64,000 bases of DNA. It comes from Cytophagales bacterium. Lineage in GTDB: Bacteria; Bacteroidota; Bacteroidia; Cytophagales; Cyclobacteriaceae. The DNA is taken from the NCBI GenBank assembly GCA_033344775.1, contig JAWPMT010000006.1, positions 186,001 through 250,000 of the forward strand. The letters run 5' to 3'. Position 1 is the first letter of the stretch. The number at the start of each line of letters is the position of its first letter. A program made the translations under genes and the position numbers. This document shows positions 16,604 to 24,038 of the stretch, piece after piece. Under the pieces are notes generated by a model that saw nothing but the letters and a program-made list of their open reading frames with translations, made no database searches and was not told the DNA's origin.

Positions 16604-17114
16604 TAGACTTTATTGGATTAATACTGGTCATTTATTCCAGGTGAGTGAGGTAAATATTTGGAATAAAAAAGGACAAGATTCTGCACCTTGCCCTCCCTCA
16701 CCTTAAACGATAATATTGATATGGAATAATCAAACACAAAATTGAAGAAACTACCGCGTGGAAGTGTTACACGTCAGTAGCTGTCTCTTACAGATATCAC
16801 AGGTCCGACTGTTTATATGAAGAAGTTGTCCTCATGGATGATTCGAATAAAGATGACAATCAATTCCACGATAATCAATCCTAGTACCAATATGGCGTAA
16901 AAAGGACCCCATAGTCCAAATAGCCCGGAGACCCACGCCAGAAGGATGAGGCACAATAACGTATTCGATATTTTTTTCAGCAAGGAGGATTTCTAATAAT
17001 AAGGTAGTTAAGCGCCCGGCAAAGTTGTCTCTCTCTTAAGCGTATATGTTACAGGATCAAAGAAGTGTCTTATATATTTCCCACATGGTTTGATCAGCCG
17101 TGATATTGTGTCGG
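16604..17114. other. Spacer of 510 bp holding one possible small membrane protein
   Basis: Apart from the possible gene at 16813-16983, nothing else is recognisable. The sequence is A/T-rich and probably contains the promoter of the leftward dehydrogenase gene. Confidence 0.5.
16813..16983 (-). CDS. Possible small two-helix membrane protein
   Basis: A leftward frame of 56 residues reads LKKISNTLLCLILLAWVSGL, FGLWGPFYAILVLGLIIVEL, then IVIFIRIIHEDNFFI. It is a positively charged N-terminus, two hydrophobic helices and a short acidic tail, exactly the layout of DUF5670-like or lmo0937-type stress membrane peptides. It has no ATG; TTG at 16983 is preceded by CCTCC and by an in-frame stop a few codons earlier. 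The amphiphilic pattern is unlikely by chance, but the start codon leaves doubt. Its neighbours are stress-type genes. Confidence 0.5.
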   Translation of the reverse strand: MLKKISNTLLCLILLAWVSGLFGLWGPFYAILVLGLIIVELIVIFIRIIHEDNFFI

Positions 17115-17675
17115 TTATAGATCTTCAAGGTTGCCTTTTCTCTTTTCTTTCAGCTGCTTATAGTACGTTGGGGTAAGGCCCGTGATCTTTTTGAATTGCG
17201 TAGATAAGTGTGCACCGCTGCTGTAGTGTAGTTTGTAGGCAATTTCTGAGAGCGTAAGCTCATCATAGATCAATAGCTCTTTAACTCTTTCTACTTTGTG
17301 GAGGATAATGAATTGTTGGATGGTAATTCCTTTTACCTCGGAAAAAGTGTTGGCAAGATAGGTGTAATCGTAACCTAGTTTTTCACTGATGTGATCCGAG
17401 TAATTTACTTTGGGAACTTCGTCTGAATAGTGGACCATTTCAATTATGACGTTCTTGATCTTCTCTATCAAGATACTTCGGTTGTCTTCCAATAGCTCCA
17501 GGCCTGATACCAGAAGGTTTACTTTGAGTTGGTCTTTCTGTTCGGAAGAAATGTCCTCCATGATTTCCACTACTCCTAACTCCACTGAAACATACTTCAG
17601 ACCCAGCTTTCTTAGTTCTTCTTTCACCAGCAGTTTACACCGCAGGCTGACCATGTACTTGATATACAACTTCAT
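17115..17675 (-). CDS. Short AraC-family regulator
   Basis: A cytoplasmic regulator of 186 residues. The C-terminal half is a complete AraC domain: YLANTFSEVKGITIQQFIIL, KVERVKELLIYDELTLSEIA, then LHYSSGAHLSTQFKKITGLT and PTYYKQL. The N-terminal 75 residues begin IKYMVSLRCKLLVKEELRKL and continue LGLKYVSVELGVVEI, resembling a degenerate heavy-metal-associated (HMA) fold with a single cysteine. This type is common in Bacteroidota and often adjoins stress or metal genes. Two helix-turn-helices are intact. The leader DNA upstream (17676-18079) is free of genes. Confidence 0.9.
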   Translation of the reverse strand: MKLYIKYMVSLRCKLLVKEELRKLGLKYVSVELGVVEIMEDISSEQKDQLKVNLLVSGLELLEDNRSILIEKIKNVIIEMVHYSDEVPKVNYSDHISEKLGYDYTYLANTFSEVKGITIQQFIILHKVERVKELLIYDELTLSEIAYKLHYSSGAHLSTQFKKITGLTPTYYKQLKEKRKGNLEDL

Positions 17676-18079
17676 TCAACAGCTTTACCCGTATTCTTCG
17701 TGCGAGGGGTGACCAGTACTGCGAGACGGGGCGACTTGTGAAGTACTACTCAGGACATTGGATCAATCCCGAGCTCAGAGAATGGTAATATTTTTTCTGA
17801 GGGTGTTTTATCCTGTTTTGGTGAATCGGTTACAGGATGAGACTGGTCTGAATCTAAGTAAAGGTACCGAAATATCAGACAGTTCGTCAGCTCGGAGGGG
17901 AAACTGTATCAATACCCATCGGGGAACCGTCCTTACTTTAAATTGACTGATGTGGCGGTTTAATTCATTACATTAGCCAAGTGAGTAGCATTGCTCACTT
18001 TCTTTTAATATCAGGGCTAATTGCACCTTTTACTATCCAACCCTCACAAGCCCTGGACTGATCACAAATAAGAAATGAC
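17676..18079. other. Divergent control region with hairpin
   Basis: About 400 bp between the leftward AraC gene and the rightward NYN gene. It contains G/C-rich words (gaggggtgaccagtactgcgagacgggg) resembling the dispersed repeat words at 9609 and 61540, and a hairpin at 17979. A short frame at 17758-17946 has no coding character. Confidence 0.5.
17979..18006 (+). terminator. Hairpin with T-rich tail in the intergenic region
   Basis: AAGTGAG / CTCACTT, seven pairs with an eight-base loop followed by TCTTTT. It has terminator form but no gene on the plus strand before it. It may end a small RNA or attenuate the NYN transcript. Confidence 0.5.
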
Positions 18080-18814
18080 ATGAGTCAAAACATAAACATG
18101 GCCGTCCTTATCGATGGCGATAACATTCCCTCTGCCCATGTAAAAGAAATGATGGAGGAAATCACCAAATATGGTAATCCAACGATTAAGAGGATATATG
18201 GCGACTGGACCCGTCCTGGTTTGAACAAATGGAAAAACCTGTTACTTGAAAATGCAATCACTCCAATTCAACAATATGCCTACACGAGTGGAAAGAATGC
18301 CACTGACTCGGCGATGATCATTGATGCGATGGACATTCTGTACAGTGGCAAGGTGGGTGGATTTTGCCTGGTTTCCAGTGATAGTGACTTTACGAAATTG
18401 GCGACCCGACTCAGAGAGGCGGGAATGTTGGTCATCGGAATTGGTGAGAAAAAGACACCCGATCCTTTTATTGTGGCCTGTGACAAGTTTGTCTATATCG
18501 AAATCCTGAGAAGTCAACCTGATGATAAAACAGCAAAGAAAGAAAAAGGGAAGTCAGATATAGAGAAGATCAGTAATCGTGACATCCAATTGATCCAGTC
18601 TACTATCCGGGATCTATCCGATGAAGAGGGCTGGGCTTTCCTGGGTGACGTTGGAAGTCGAATTCAAAAGAAACGACCCAATTTCGATTCCAGAAATTAT
18701 GGGTTTGAAAAGCTGACCCCATTGATTCAGTCCATTGGTAAGTTCGAAGTGGAGCAAAGAGAAGCGTCTAAGAGTAAACACAAACTGATCTACGTTAGAA
18801 ACAAGAAAAGGTAA
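18080..18814 (+). CDS. NYN-domain nuclease with C-terminal OST-HTH/LOTUS domain
   Basis: Predicted RNA-processing PIN-like nuclease of the LabA/DUF88 group. The NYN domain (residues 1-150) shows its acidic active-site residues: VLIDGDNIPS near the start, NATDSAMIIDAMDILYSG in the middle, and CLVSSDSDFTKLATRLREAG. A basic linker leads to a LOTUS/OST-HTH winged helix of about 70 residues: IQLIQSTIRDLSDEEGWAFL, GDVGSRIQKKRPNFDSRNYG, then FEKLTPLIQSIGKFEV. The 244 residues are complete. The stop codon lies inside a 7-bp perfect hairpin (18810-18828). A decayed copy of its 3' end lies 1.1 kb downstream. The target RNA is unknown. Confidence 0.92.
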   Translation: MSQNINMAVLIDGDNIPSAHVKEMMEEITKYGNPTIKRIYGDWTRPGLNKWKNLLLENAITPIQQYAYTSGKNATDSAMIIDAMDILYSGKVGGFCLVSSDSDFTKLATRLREAGMLVIGIGEKKTPDPFIVACDKFVYIEILRSQPDDKTAKKEKGKSDIEKISNRDIQLIQSTIRDLSDEEGWAFLGDVGSRIQKKRPNFDSRNYGFEKLTPLIQSIGKFEVEQREASKSKHKLIYVRNKKR

Positions 18815-18828
18815 CCTAGAGGGTTACC
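18810..18828 (+). terminator. Hairpin enclosing the NYN stop codon
   Basis: GGTAACC / GGTTACC, seven perfect pairs with a five-base loop. The TAA stop (18812-18814) lies in the left arm. There is no T-run after it, so this may be a stability or attenuation element rather than an intrinsic terminator. Confidence 0.5.
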
Positions 18829-18917
18829 AGATGCCGAATGGGCTTCAAGGAATGCAGGCTCATTTTTCAAACAACCTGCACCTCTTGTTTTAGCCCAATA
18901 ATTCAAACTAATCGGGC

Positions 18918-19367
18918 TCAAATTTTCTTCACCTCGATAGCGTTGTATCCTTTTTCGCCTTTTTCAATTTTGAATCGGACTTTATCATTGTCGAAGATCG
19001 TACCATCAACATTGGACCCATGAACAAAATATTGATCTAGAACGCCTTGCTGAACAATAAAACCAAACCCCTTTTCTTCATTGTAGAATTTGACAGTTCC
19101 GCGTCTTTCTGCATCGACATCTACTGCCGCTGATCTAGGAATGCTCACTTCAATTTGCGAAGCATCGATCTCCATGGTGGCATCTTTTTCCTCTGGTGGA
19201 GTATCGGTCAGATTGCCATTATCATCTACATAGACCATCATATTGTCCAGATCCCCAGATGTTGAATTTGCTTTTCTGAGCTCTTTTTTCTCTGCCTTTT
19301 GCTTGCGCTTCTGGAGTCTCTTCTTCTCCTTTTCTCTTTTTTGGAATGTACTTTGGGATCTTCCCAT
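18918..19367 (-). CDS. Cold-shock-domain protein with basic N-terminal extension
   Basis: A 149-residue protein with three parts. The N-terminus is a highly charged lysine/arginine/glutamate helix (STFQKREKEKKRLQKRKQKA). A middle acidic linker follows (MMVYVDDNGNLTDTPPEEKD). The C-terminal cold-shock domain begins RRGTVKFYNEEKGFGFIVQQ, with RNP1 KGFGFI and an RNP2-like YFVHGSNV, and ends KIEKGEKGYNAIEVKKI. This composite is typical of Bacteroidota cold-shock proteins and probably binds RNA at ribosomes or during cold or stationary stress. It converges with the NYN gene. A short basic frame precedes it on the same strand. Confidence 0.93.
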   Translation of the reverse strand: MGRSQSTFQKREKEKKRLQKRKQKAEKKELRKANSTSGDLDNMMVYVDDNGNLTDTPPEEKDATMEIDASQIEVSIPRSAAVDVDAERRGTVKFYNEEKGFGFIVQQGVLDQYFVHGSNVDGTIFDNDKVRFKIEKGEKGYNAIEVKKI

Positions 19368-19400
19368 ATAGTAATTGGATTAGTTATAAAATTATCATCA

Positions 19401-19565
19401 TCACGATGACTTGTCTTTCATGATTGAATCTCCCAGGCTGTTTTTTCGCTGAAGAACTTTACGGTCCTTCTGTTTGCGAATGTCTCCGGCCCTTGAAGTT
19501 TCATGAATCTTGGCAGTACCGGAAAAATTAGCGCCTACTGATTTGGGAAGTATGATTCTCTTAAT
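19401..19565 (-). CDS. Possible small basic protein upstream of the CSD gene (no AUG start)
   Basis: A frame open from a stop at 19577 reads ILPKSVGANFSGTAKIHETS, RAGDIRKQKDRKVLQRKNSL, then GDSIMKDKSS before TGA at 19401. The composition (serine, lysine, arginine, few hydrophobics) suits a small RNA- or ribosome-associated protein. However, only ATT (19565) or ATC codons could start it; an ATG occurs only near the end. It lies 34 bases upstream of the CSD gene on the same strand, so they could share a message. It may be a real gene with an AUU start, a gene that lost its start, or chance. Confidence 0.35.
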   Translation of the reverse strand: MKRIILPKSVGANFSGTAKIHETSRAGDIRKQKDRKVLQRKNSLGDSIMKDKSS

Positions 19566-19894
19566 AGTAAAGATTTACTTGTAAAATTTTACTTCAAAAC
19601 AGAGGGAGGACATCTGGATTTAAACCAGATTCAAACGTAAAGTAAATTCAAAATGAGAATGCTAAACGAGGGACTGTCGAATTGACAGGTAATCGAACTA
19701 TTTTATCTCACAGTCGGGATTAACCTTCTTGTGCGGCGCAATGGTACGGAAATTTTTTTACCTAGCCTAAACTGTGAAGCAAGGAAAAGATAGGAAGAAA
19801 AATTTGATAGAAGTTCATCATATCATAGTTCTAATATGAAACCTGTATTGATGATTCTACCGTCCGTAGGAGCTCATATCTCAGGAATTAATGA

Positions 19895-20003
19895 TTTGAA
19901 AACTGACCCCCATTGATTCAGTCCATTGTTAAGTTCGAAGTGAAGCCAAGGGAAGCGTCTAAGAGTAAACACAAACTGATCTATGTAGGAATAAGAAACG
20001 ATA
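19895..20003 (+). pseudogene. Decayed duplicate of the NYN-LOTUS gene 3' end
   Basis: About 109 bp closely match 18703-18812, the last 35 codons of the NYN gene. For example, cattgattcagtccattg and aagcgtctaagagtaaacac are present in both. It carries one-base shifts near its start (tttgaaaactgaccccc against tttgaaaagctgacccc) and several substitutions, so it is not translatable. The 19566-19894 stretch before it shows no gene. Confidence 0.85.
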
Positions 20004-20092
20004 GCTAGCGTATTTGCTGGAAATCTTCCGAATCAAACCAGTCATCTGATGTATCACTGTACCATAAGGAAAGGCACTAACTTTTAGAAAGA

Positions 20093-20377
20093 CTATCCAT
20101 GCAAATCTCGCTCTATCAGCACCTTAAGCCCTTCCTTTGTAATCCAGGTTATAGCATCTTGATCTTGTTTTTGGAATTGAGCTTTGCTAACAGAAATGAT
20201 TATGGACTTGTGATCTGTAGCCACATTATTCTCTTCGCCATGTCGCAAGCGATAGTGGTATATTTTACTTTCAGGTAAGTGCAGCGATTCAGTAATCTCT
20301 GTGTTTTCACCAAGTTTTCTTATATCACCCTTCGACAGCCTGATTCGGATAAAATTTTGTTGTATTCTCAGCTTCAT
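20093..20377 (-). CDS. DUF7009-like small protein at the end of the nap operon
   Basis: A 94-residue cytoplasmic protein. It begins MKLRIQQNFIRIRLSKGDIR, close to the MKLRIKGNSIRLRLTKSEV-type start of the DUF7009 family, and ends ISVSKAQFQKQDQDAITWI then TKEGLKVLIERDLHG. The function of that family is not known. Its start overlaps the NrfD stop by four bases (ATGA), so it is translated with the nitrate reductase operon as its last gene. A role in assembly or regulation of the reductase is possible but unsupported. Confidence 0.75.
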   Translation of the reverse strand: MKLRIQQNFIRIRLSKGDIRKLGENTEITESLHLPESKIYHYRLRHGEENNVATDHKSIIISVSKAQFQKQDQDAITWITKEGLKVLIERDLHG

Positions 20378-21621
20378 GAACCCGGCGTTGAAACAGGTGC
20401 CTTTTCTTTAAATCTTAACCTTCCACCTTCAATCGGAATGGCTGCTTTAACCAGGATTGTGAATATAAATGCGCCCATAGCCCAAATACCGATGGTCACC
20501 CCTACTTCAATCAAAGTTGGGGAATACTCCACAATGTCCCCATAAGGTCCGGGAATGAAGCCTGGAATGATCAATCCCATTCCCTTCTCAATCCAAATGG
20601 CAACAAAAAGTAGCAAACAGGCCGCGTTCAGCCACTTCAGATCTTTCCTGAATACATGTAAAGTAAGAATCCCGGTAGCAATCAGGTTCATACCAATGGA
20701 AGTGTAGATCCACGGCATAAGGGCATTTTTCCCATCCAACCCAAAGTACAGGTACACGGCACTGATGCTGTGGTGAGTCGGGGCGTAAAACTCTTTGAAC
20801 AATTCAGAGAAAAGCATGATCAGGTTGATCTGCGCGGCAACAGCTACCACCATTGAGATTTTTCGAATCGACGTTTTTGCAATCTTGTAATCTGTATAAT
20901 GGTGAATGACTTGCAAAACCAGAATAATCAGTGCAGGTCCGGCGGCAAACGCAGAAGCCAGAAAACGAGGCCCCAACAGCGCATTGTTCCAAAAAGGTCG
21001 TGCCGGAAGTCCGGCGTAAAGGAATGCGGTTACCATATGAATCCCCACTGCCCAAAAAACAGACAGGAATACACCGGGTAGATAGATGTTTTTATTGGGT
21101 TCCTTACCCTGGTACTTCGAGATGATAATGTAAAGGGGTATCGTAATATTGATGATCAGATAGCCATTTAGGACAATCACATCCCACGCAAGCATAGAAT
21201 CCGGCCAGTTGAACCGACCGATGCCCGGGATCAGGTGCCATGCCCGAATCGGTCCACCCAGGTCTACCGTAACAAAAGCCAGACACATGATCAGGGCAGA
21301 TGCAGCCAATCCCTCACCAATCAATACGGCTTTGGAAAAATCAAAATCATGGAGTACATAGGTAGGCAATACAAGCATAACAGCTGCGGCCGCTACGCCT
21401 ACCAGAAAGGTAAAGTTGGAAATATATAACCCCCAGCTTACCCGGTCATTCATACCTGTAGCCGCCAATCCTTCATTGAGTTGCTGATGGAAGCAATAGG
21501 CCCCCAGGAGCATCAATATGGTTAGACTTCCCATCCAAATATGATAGGACTTGCTGCCTTGCAGGGCTTCGTTGAGCCCATCTCTGGCCATACTGGCGAA
21601 TATTGTGAATTGCTTCATCAT
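20374..21621 (-). CDS. NrfD/PsrC-type quinol-oxidising membrane subunit
   Basis: Integral membrane protein that oxidises menaquinol and passes electrons to the adjacent iron-sulfur protein. It has about ten hydrophobic helices, for example SLTILMLLGAYCFHQQL, FTFLVGVAAAAVMLVLPTYV, FLASAFAAGPALIILVLQVI and LLFVAIWIEKGMGLIIPG. The family features GPIRAWHLIPGIGRFNWPDS and the E-R-x4-I-P-x-like loop EKGMGLIIPGFIPGPYGDIV are present. Its 415 residues match NrfD/HybB/DsrP-type proteins. It starts within one base of the iron-sulfur gene stop. Together they probably replace NapC or NapGH as the quinol dehydrogenase for NapA. Confidence 0.92.
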   Translation of the reverse strand: MMKQFTIFASMARDGLNEALQGSKSYHIWMGSLTILMLLGAYCFHQQLNEGLAATGMNDRVSWGLYISNFTFLVGVAAAAVMLVLPTYVLHDFDFSKAVLIGEGLAASALIMCLAFVTVDLGGPIRAWHLIPGIGRFNWPDSMLAWDVIVLNGYLIINITIPLYIIISKYQGKEPNKNIYLPGVFLSVFWAVGIHMVTAFLYAGLPARPFWNNALLGPRFLASAFAAGPALIILVLQVIHHYTDYKIAKTSIRKISMVVAVAAQINLIMLFSELFKEFYAPTHHSISAVYLYFGLDGKNALMPWIYTSIGMNLIATGILTLHVFRKDLKWLNAACLLLFVAIWIEKGMGLIIPGFIPGPYGDIVEYSPTLIEVGVTIGIWAMGAFIFTILVKAAIPIEGGRLRFKEKAPVSTPGS

Positions 21622-22631
21622 CAGTCCATGAAATACCAGAATTTGGGTTCTGTGCCCAAATCTTCCTTGAGTCTAAATACTTTCTTATTTGCCAGGACCC
21701 ATCGAATATCACTATCCGGATCCAGAAGATTCCCAAAAATTCTTGCCCCGGTAGGACAAGCTTCCACGCATGCAGGATTCTTACCATTTCGACTTCTTTG
21801 GATGCAAAAAGTGCACTTTTCCATGACTCCTTTGCTTCGTAACCTATTACCCAGGTAATGCTGCACGAGATTGATCTCTTCTTCAGGCACCTGAGGTGCA
21901 GACCAGTTGAAACGTCGGCCATCATAGGGACATGCCGCCATGCAATAGCGACAACCAATGCACCAATCATAGTCAATCACTACGATCCCGTCTTGTTCCT
22001 TCCAGGTGGCTTTAACCGGGCATACATCCACACACGGGGGATTTTCGCAATGAAAACATTGCGTTCCCATATAAAAATGACCTTCCGCCGGCACTTCATG
22101 ATAGTAATCATCTTCTGAGTCTTCGAAATTGATCGACCCGTTCTTGTGCTCGTGGATCCGGATGTACTGCATCTGGGAATTCCGGTCCTGGTTATTCTCC
22201 TGAACACAGGCATTCACACAATCCATGTATCCCTGACACTTTGAAATATTGAACGCATACCCGAACAAGACCCCTTTGATGGCATCTTTGGAAGACACTT
22301 TGGCACGTTTACCGTGGTTTATCTCATAAAGTCGCTCCAATCGGTTGACCGTATCTTCTTTTTCCTGATCCGTCATTAGCTGGTAATTGCCTTTGAAAAA
22401 CTCTTCCCACTCCAACTGCTTTTTCTCCTTCGTCTCATCTGAGGCCATTACACTACAGGACGAGTTGGCAAGTCCCGTTCCGGCCATCAGTCCGGCAGTA
22501 AGAGATTTAAACATGCCTCGCCTACTTGTCTTCTTATTTAGTTTTTGATCAAAGCCATCTTGCTTACATGAGCAGCTTGCCGATCCGCAGCCTGGAGAAG
22601 GGTTGGTCATATTGTCGTTTGAATCACTCAT
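21621..22631 (-). CDS. Four-cluster ferredoxin-like electron-transfer subunit (NrfC/PsrB type)
   Basis: Iron-sulfur protein that relays electrons from the NrfD subunit to the cytochromes. A twin-arginine-like signal (SRRGMFKSLTAGLMAGTGLA) follows a cysteine-rich leader (GCGSASCSCKQDG). Four [4Fe-4S] sites are readable: CQGYMDCVNACVQENNQ; CFHCENPPCVDVCPVKAT; DYDWCIGCRYCMAACPYDGR; and CTFCIQRSRNGKNPACVEAC. ATG at 22631 places the start 7 bases after the upstream cytochrome stop; a TTG at 22655 is less likely. The length of 336 residues is longer than typical NrfC, mainly because of the leader and a linker around residues 70-110. Confidence 0.92.
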   Translation of the reverse strand: MSDSNDNMTNPSPGCGSASCSCKQDGFDQKLNKKTSRRGMFKSLTAGLMAGTGLANSSCSVMASDETKEKKQLEWEEFFKGNYQLMTDQEKEDTVNRLERLYEINHGKRAKVSSKDAIKGVLFGYAFNISKCQGYMDCVNACVQENNQDRNSQMQYIRIHEHKNGSINFEDSEDDYYHEVPAEGHFYMGTQCFHCENPPCVDVCPVKATWKEQDGIVVIDYDWCIGCRYCMAACPYDGRRFNWSAPQVPEEEINLVQHYLGNRLRSKGVMEKCTFCIQRSRNGKNPACVEACPTGARIFGNLLDPDSDIRWVLANKKVFRLKEDLGTEPKFWYFMD

Positions 22632-22638
22632 TGATATC

Positions 22639-23319
22639 TCACTGATTTTGTTCAAGTAATTTGACCGTATTTAACCTGGCTGGCCACCTGCTGGATATTT
22701 TCGGTTCGTGTGGATTATGACAACTCACACAATTATTGATCGTTCTTGGCTTCACCCAGCCACCGACTCTTTTGCCATGAGCACCCCCTAGCCAGTCTTT
22801 GGCCTGTGAGGAGTGACACTGGGCACACTGCTGATAGCTATGGTTAAAATCAATGGGTGTTTTACCCAGAGATGTAAGCTGATCTGGCTGTTCCAGGTCG
22901 TGACAAGTCTTACAATCCATCACTGAACCGGTCGCATGGTTCAATTGGATATTCCAATGAGCATCTGCTTCTTTATTAGCCAGTTTCTTCGACACATCCG
23001 TATGACAGTTACTACAAGGAAAGGAAGTTAGATGTTTCGTTCGGGTAAGCACAAGGGTTTCCTGTTGGCGTTGTTGGGTTTCACTGATCAGCTCTTCGTT
23101 TTGATCAAGGTTGACCAACGCTTTTTGGAGATCATCCATCAATGTTCGCATCTCCTCATTGTATTCGACGGAATCCTGAACGGTTTTCGGTAAGGCATGC
23201 AAGACTCCATGAGGATGACCCGTATCAACGATATGAATACCTGCGTCCTCGGAATGATCGCCACAGGCAATCAAAAGCAAAAGAACGACACCCCATAAGT
23301 GAATGTTATAGCGATTCAT
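22639..23319 (-). CDS. Tetrahaem cytochrome c, lipoprotein
   Basis: Periplasmic electron carrier with four c-type haem sites: CSNCH, CKTCH, CAQCH and CVSCH. The N-terminus is a lipoprotein signal (HLWGVVLLLLIACGDHSED) with the cysteine in LIAC, so it is membrane-tethered. A coiled-coil-like stretch lies between (DDLQKALVNLDQNEELISET). Starting at ATG 23319 gives the four-base ATGA overlap with the NapB-like gene; an ATG at 23337 is possible. It probably links the NrfCD-type quinol dehydrogenase to NapB/NapA. It is not NapC, because it lacks the N-terminal membrane helix arrangement and NapC sequence features. Confidence 0.88.
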   Translation of the reverse strand: MNRYNIHLWGVVLLLLIACGDHSEDAGIHIVDTGHPHGVLHALPKTVQDSVEYNEEMRTLMDDLQKALVNLDQNEELISETQQRQQETLVLTRTKHLTSFPCSNCHTDVSKKLANKEADAHWNIQLNHATGSVMDCKTCHDLEQPDQLTSLGKTPIDFNHSYQQCAQCHSSQAKDWLGGAHGKRVGGWVKPRTINNCVSCHNPHEPKISSRWPARLNTVKLLEQNQ

Positions 23320-24038
23320 TGGCTTAATTTTATCCATTCAATTAATGGTTTTTGAGTGGTAGCAGGTAATGAGTCCCATTGGATGAACCTGAATTTATTG
23401 ACCGCTGTGGTATGGCATTGGCGACAATTGACCCTTTCCGGGTGACTCACCAGTATTTCCCTGGGAGCGGCCGGTCCCGCATGGCAGGCCAGACAGTTTT
23501 CGCGCATCTGCAAGTCATGGGGTGTTGGCGGCGGACTTCCTGGCAAAGCCGCTCTACCCAATTCAGGATGTTGGCTTTTTGTCCATTGGGTTGCAGCGAA
23601 AAGTCGCTCAGTTTTCACGGGCACATGGCATTGTTTACAATTGATCAATTCCGGATGTGGTGTTATCGGAGCAAATTTTTTAAACTCTTCAACATATCCG
23701 CCATTCTTATGGCATTGCAAACAGGATTGATCCCCAATACCCTGCTCACTTAACAGTGGATGAGGGATCACAGGAGGAGCTCCGGCATAGGCCCGGTTAT
23801 CGTAGTACTCTGTCAGAGATTTCCTGTTAGGATTTTCGACCGTCATGGTTTCATAATCGATATCTCCTGGACCTCTTTTGAAAACTCCTGATTCGAGTGG
23901 TAATGAGGGTTCAAATCTAGTGGGTTCAAATCGGCTTGATACCTCATTTTCAGCCTGGATACTCGCATCTAAGACATAAATGGCAGCTGCCGTGAGCACC
24001 ACTACCAAACTGATCATTCTTGTTTTAGCTCTAAACAC
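23316..24038 (-). CDS. napB: NapB-like nitrate reductase cytochrome subunit with four haem motifs
   Basis: Electron-transfer partner of NapA in the periplasm. The NapB region is clear: NRAYAGAPPVIPHPLLSEQG, then SCLQCH and ELINCKQCHVPV. Unlike the usual dihaem NapB of about 150 residues, this protein has 240 residues and two more motifs (ENCLACHAGPAAPREI and RVNCRQCH), giving four haem sites. An N-terminal signal anchor is present (ISLVVVLTAAAIYVLDASI). It starts 8 bases inside the end of napA, so translation is coupled. The added haems could serve the unusual electron route of this operon. Confidence 0.88.
   Translation of the reverse strand: MFRAKTRMISLVVVLTAAAIYVLDASIQAENEVSSRFEPTRFEPSLPLESGVFKRGPGDIDYETMTVENPNRKSLTEYYDNRAYAGAPPVIPHPLLSEQGIGDQSCLQCHKNGGYVEEFKKFAPITPHPELINCKQCHVPVKTERLFAATQWTKSQHPELGRAALPGSPPPTPHDLQMRENCLACHAGPAAPREILVSHPERVNCRQCHTTAVNKFRFIQWDSLPATTQKPLIEWIKLSQ

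Noticed and set aside
17758-17946. 62-codon rightward frame before the NYN gene
   Set aside because: Composition is non-protein-like and it overlaps repeat-type words.
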